In this document: piece by piece, positions 5,972-8,169 of the stretch | How the letters are laid out: each line of letters begins with the position of its first letter | Numbering within the stretch: the stretch's first letter is position 1 | Assembly (NCBI GenBank): GCA_009926815.1 | Contig: RFOC01000085.1 | Span: 1-8,169, forward strand | Length of the DNA: 8,169 nt | Origin: Planctomycetota bacterium | Lineage (GTDB): Bacteria > Planctomycetota > Phycisphaerae > Phycisphaerales > SM1A02 | Direction: 5' to 3' | The notes under the pieces: model-generated | Database searches by the model: none | Seen by the model: the letters and a program-made list of their open reading frames with translations, nothing else | Told to the model about the DNA's origin: nothing | Position numbers and translations under genes: made by a program

Positions 5972-7270
5972 TCAGCGCGCCGCCTCATCCATGCGCGTCA
6001 GATCCGACGACCGCATGAGGACGAGCGTCAGCAGCGACGCGGCCGAGGCGACCAGCAGGTACACCGCCGGCCCATCGGTCCACTGCATGCGTACCACCAT
6101 CCACGTGGCCAGCACGGGAACGGTGCCCGCGAACGCGGCGATGCCCACGCTGTAGCCCAGGCCACACGTGGTGCATCGCGTCCGCGCCGGACACATCTCG
6201 CTCACCATGGCGCCCTGCAGGCCGAACAGCGGTGCCGCGGGCAGCGAGAGCAGAACCTGCGCGGCGACCAGGCCCTGCAGCGTGCCGTTGGTGCCCAGTC
6301 GCCACGCGGGCCAGAGGCCGACGAGCAGAAGCAGGCCGAACCACGCCGCGATGCGGCGGCGGCCGAAGCGGTCCGAGAGCCAGCCTCCGAGCAGCACGAG
6401 CGCCGCCTGCACGGTGAGCATGGCGGAGTTCACCGTCTGGGCGCTGCCCGCCAGCTCCGGATGCAGGTCGCCCAGCGCATCGGGCATGTACACGAATCCC
6501 GCGTAGAAAGCGGCATTTGCGCCGACGGTCACGGCGATGATCCTTGCCATGACCGGCCACTGCTCCGCGAGTGAGGCTCGAAGCCGCGATGGCAAGGCCT
6601 GCGCCTCGAATGCACCCGACTCCGGCATGCGACCCCGCAGCCAGACGCCAAGCAGCGCCACCAGCAGGCTGCCCAGAAAGGGCAGCCGCCATCCCCACGC
6701 CTGCACCTGTTCCGGCTCCAGCACCGCGTGCAGCAGCGCCACGGCCCCACTGCCGCCAAGAAGTCCGACGCTCACGCCTACGGTGGCGGTGCTGCTGACC
6801 AGGCCACGGCGATCCGGCGGCGCGCACTCCGAGGTGTAGGCCATGGCTCCGGTGTACTCGCCGCCCACGGCGATGCCCTGCACCGATCGCAGCAGCACCA
6901 GCAGCGCCGGGGCCAGCACCCCCACCTGGTCGTAGGTGGGAAGCAGCCCAATGAGCACGCTGGCGCCGCCCATCGCCATCACGCTGGCCATGAGCATGTG
7001 ACGACGACCCAGGCGGTCGCCCACCCTTCCCAGCAGCAGGCCGCCCACGGGCCGCATGAAGTAGCCCACGCAGAACACCGCGAAGCCGCTGAGCATGGCG
7101 GCCACGGGATCCTGACTCGGAAAGAAGCGGGCCCCAAGCACGGGAGCCAGATAGCCGTAGACGCCGAAGTCGAACCACTCCACCGCGCTGCCCACGCCGC
7201 CGGCAAGAATGGCGTTGCGGAGTCGGTTGCGGATCTCTGGAGAGCGGCCGAGCATCGGGACGCCGATCAT
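5972..7270 (-). CDS. MFS transporter, metabolite:H+ symporter (MHS) type
   Basis: This inner-membrane permease has 432 aa and about 12 predicted hydrophobic segments. The MHS subfamily (relatives of ProP, KgtP and ShiA) is indicated by VEWFDFGVYGYLA in the first helix (30-42), the loop 2-3 motif GRVGDRLGRR (81-90), RSVQGIAVGGEYTGA in helix 4 (128-142), AWGWRLPFL (191-199) and the repeat of the loop motif, LSDRFGRRR (298-306). These proteins import organic acids, betaine/proline or similar solutes with protons. The substrate cannot be read from these motifs, and no neighbour suggests one. There are two possible starts, ATG 7270 and ATG 7255, neither with a clear Shine-Dalgarno sequence; I use the longer. 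The gene lies 61 bp downstream of the PEP-CTERM-like gene on the same strand, with no terminator visible between, so some read-through is possible. Confidence 0.9.
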   Translation of the reverse strand: MIGVPMLGRSPEIRNRLRNAILAGGVGSAVEWFDFGVYGYLAPVLGARFFPSQDPVAAMLSGFAVFCVGYFMRPVGGLLLGRVGDRLGRRHMLMASVMAMGGASVLIGLLPTYDQVGVLAPALLVLLRSVQGIAVGGEYTGAMAYTSECAPPDRRGLVSSTATVGVSVGLLGGSGAVALLHAVLEPEQVQAWGWRLPFLGSLLVALLGVWLRGRMPESGAFEAQALPSRLRASLAEQWPVMARIIAVTVGANAAFYAGFVYMPDALGDLHPELAGSAQTVNSAMLTVQAALVLLGGWLSDRFGRRRIAAWFGLLLLVGLWPAWRLGTNGTLQGLVAAQVLLSLPAAPLFGLQGAMVSEMCPARTRCTTCGLGYSVGIAAFAGTVPVLATWMVVRMQWTDGPAVYLLVASAASLLTLVLMRSSDLTRMDEAAR

Positions 7271-7331
7271 GTCACACCGACGCCGAGTCCGCGCGGGCGT
7301 TCCAACAGGGGCTCACGAGCGAGTACGAGCG

Positions 7332-7958
7332 TCAGCTCCGACGCCGCGACCCGCACAGTCCGGACAGCATCAGCATTGCTGCGACACCCGGTGCAGGAAC
7401 CACGGCGAAGCCAAGAACGGTGCCGGATTCCATGCTGGCGACACCCCCAGGTCCATCGCCTCCTGCCGCGTTGATCCACAGCGCATAGCCATGCCCATTC
7501 GAGAGTGCCAGCGGTCCGGACGACCAGTTGCCCCCATCACCCACGGTTCGCGAGAAGAGCATGGTCTGCGTCGTGGTGCTGTACAGGTAGATCTGGGCCG
7601 CCGATGCCGAAATCGATCCCGAGAGCACGACAGCGCGATTCACGTTGTCCGCGACGAAATCGAACTCGAATCCACGCAAGGTCCACGAGCCGCCGCTTGA
7701 GCTCGCCGTCACCGAGAAGCCCGAGGGGGTCCATGGGGACATGGTGAGCGAGGCCGTTCCATCCGATGCGGATGCGCCGCCCTTCAGGGTTCCCATGTTG
7801 AACGAGGAGAAGGAGGCGGTTCCGGCGGCGAAGGAGGCGTAGGCCTCGAAGACGTACATGTCACCCACCTGCACGCCCGCGCCAGCCGGGCTCGCGAGGC
7901 CAAGCGTGCCTCCGAAGAGCAGCAGTCCGGCGGCGCAACGGGTCTGGTGTGGCGACAT
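7332..7958 (-). CDS. Secreted protein with PEP-CTERM-like C-terminal sorting tail
   Basis: A 208-aa exported protein of unknown function. I choose the ATG at 7958 over the longer frame (to 8042) because AGGAGAG lies just upstream and a signal peptide then starts at once: MSPHQTR, hydrophobic GLLLFGGTLGLA, probable cut after AGA (25-27). The mature part is rich in Ser, Gly, Thr and Ala, with alternating strand-like stretches (SWTLRGFEFDFVADN, AQIYLYSTTT), as in secreted beta-rich domains; I recognise no catalytic motif. The C-terminus has the three-part form of an exosortase-type sorting signal: VPAPG (187-191), a hydrophobic stretch (VAAMLMLSGL, 192-201) and CGSRRRS. VPAPG in place of VPEP is a variant I associate with planctomycetes. 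The usual outcome would be membrane retention, then cleavage and surface attachment or release by an exosortase encoded elsewhere. Low-complexity composition limits any functional guess. Confidence 0.82.
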   Translation of the reverse strand: MSPHQTRCAAGLLLFGGTLGLASPAGAGVQVGDMYVFEAYASFAAGTASFSSFNMGTLKGGASASDGTASLTMSPWTPSGFSVTASSSGGSWTLRGFEFDFVADNVNRAVVLSGSISASAAQIYLYSTTTQTMLFSRTVGDGGNWSSGPLALSNGHGYALWINAAGGDGPGGVASMESGTVLGFAVVPAPGVAAMLMLSGLCGSRRRS

Positions 7959-7962
7959 GATT

Positions 7963-7969
7963 CTCTCCT
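7963..7969 (-). promoter_or_regulatory. Ribosome binding site of the PEP-CTERM-like gene
   Basis: On the minus strand AGGAGAG stands 4 nt before the ATG at 7958 (6 nt if only AGGAG is counted). It is the only clear Shine-Dalgarno sequence before a start in this window, and it decides the start of this gene over the upstream Met codons. Confidence 0.8.
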
Positions 7970-8005
7970 GGGGCATCGCCCCTGCTGGACCAACCGACGC
8001 CCCGC

Positions 8006-8035
8006 CGCGAGCCGCGAACGGAACGCGGACTCGCG
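8006..8035 (-). promoter_or_regulatory. Leader hairpin / inverted repeat upstream of the PEP-CTERM-like gene
   Basis: CGCGAG CCGCG (8006-8016) pairs with CGCGG and CTCGCG (8024-8028 and 8030-8035), giving an 11-bp all-Watson-Crick stem broken only by one bulged A at 8029 (+ strand), with a 7-nt loop. It lies about 48 nt before the ATG at 7958 and outside the chosen coding frame. No T-run follows it on either strand, so it is not a standard terminator. It may be an mRNA leader structure or a DNA-binding site. The pairing is seen; the role is inferred. Confidence 0.5.
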
Positions 8036-8129
8036 TCACCATTTCAAACGCAATCCACGGAGGACATCCCTCACGAAATGACGATCGACGGCGCGGACAG
8101 ATGAATTACCGGATGTGGTTTCCAACGCA
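8036..8129. other. Non-coding stretch, likely promoter-bearing region of the PEP-CTERM-like gene
   Basis: This stretch is less GC-rich than the rest of the window (AT-rich patches at about 8041-8052 and 8100-8128). I find no supportable ORF. On the minus strand TTGGAA (8126-8121) could be a -35 element, but the only -10-like hexamer downstream of it (TAATTC) is too close, so I do not call a definite promoter. Confidence 0.3.
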
Positions 8130-8161
8130 AAGCCCCCCGGCATGCGTGTGCCGAGGGGCTT
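8130..8161 (-). terminator. Putative intrinsic terminator of a gene beyond the right edge
   Basis: AAGCCCC (8130-8136) pairs with GGGGCTT (8155-8161), and inside it CGGCA (8138-8142) pairs with TGCCG (8149-8153). One C/A mismatch separates the two blocks and the loop is 6 nt. On the minus strand the stem runs into CTTTGCGTT, a weak T-rich tail, so the likely use is to end a minus-strand gene lying to the right. A + strand role cannot be excluded because the window ends 8 nt later. Confidence 0.5.
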
Positions 8162-8169
8162 GGGAGTTG

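Noticed and set aside
5985..7178. 397-codon minus-strand frame within the transporter gene
   Set aside because: Frame-shifted shadow of the MFS gene; Arg/Gly/Ala-rich and without membrane segments.
7959..8042. Longer N-terminus for the PEP-CTERM-like protein (start at 8042)
   Set aside because: It would place 28 residues before the signal peptide and read through the leader hairpin; the strong ribosome binding site fits the ATG at 7958.
8078..8104. Tiny + strand frame (8 codons) after a GGAGG-like sequence
   Set aside because: The GGAGG is about 16 nt from the ATG, too far, and 8 codons without any other support is not evidence for a gene.

Overview
The window is GC-rich bacterial DNA, densely packed with genes. 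It most resembles a planctomycete of the Phycisphaerae type. That placement is inferred: the secreted protein at the right end finishes with a VPAPG / hydrophobic / RRR sorting tail like those common in that group, and most starts lack a Shine-Dalgarno sequence. No rRNA or other marker gene is present to confirm it. I see no tRNA, rRNA, CRISPR array, insertion sequence or prophage.

Layout, left to right. (1) The 3' end of a ClpC-type AAA+ unfoldase gene enters on the + strand and stops at 425. A strong intrinsic terminator follows at 453-487. (2) A minus-strand block reads from 5235 down to 487: an envelope protein of unknown function (420 aa), a TolB-like beta-propeller lipoprotein (387 aa), L-aspartate oxidase NadB (548 aa) and a small Cys-containing lipoprotein (198 aa). 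The last three are joined by a 2-nt gap and an ATGA overlap, so they are almost certainly one operon. The 420-aa gene lies 80 bp upstream of them and may or may not share the transcript. (3) A 49-bp divergent region separates this block from a + strand RluA-family pseudouridine synthase. (4) On the minus strand come a MHS-type major facilitator transporter, which meets the pseudouridine synthase gene end to end with no spacer, and upstream of it a secreted PEP-CTERM-like protein with a good ribosome binding site and a leader hairpin. (5) The right edge has a hairpin that may terminate a gene outside the window.

Functionally this is mostly housekeeping: protein quality control (ClpC), the first step of de novo NAD synthesis (NadB), RNA modification (RluA) and proton-coupled metabolite uptake (MHS transporter). 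Mixed in are four exported or envelope proteins without an assigned role.

I do not see a clear new defence, mobile or biosynthetic system. The points most worth a second look are the 420-aa uncharacterised family, the coupling of nadB to two lipoprotein genes, and the leader hairpin before the PEP-CTERM-like gene. The very long open frames opposite the real genes are explained by high GC content and are listed as rejected.
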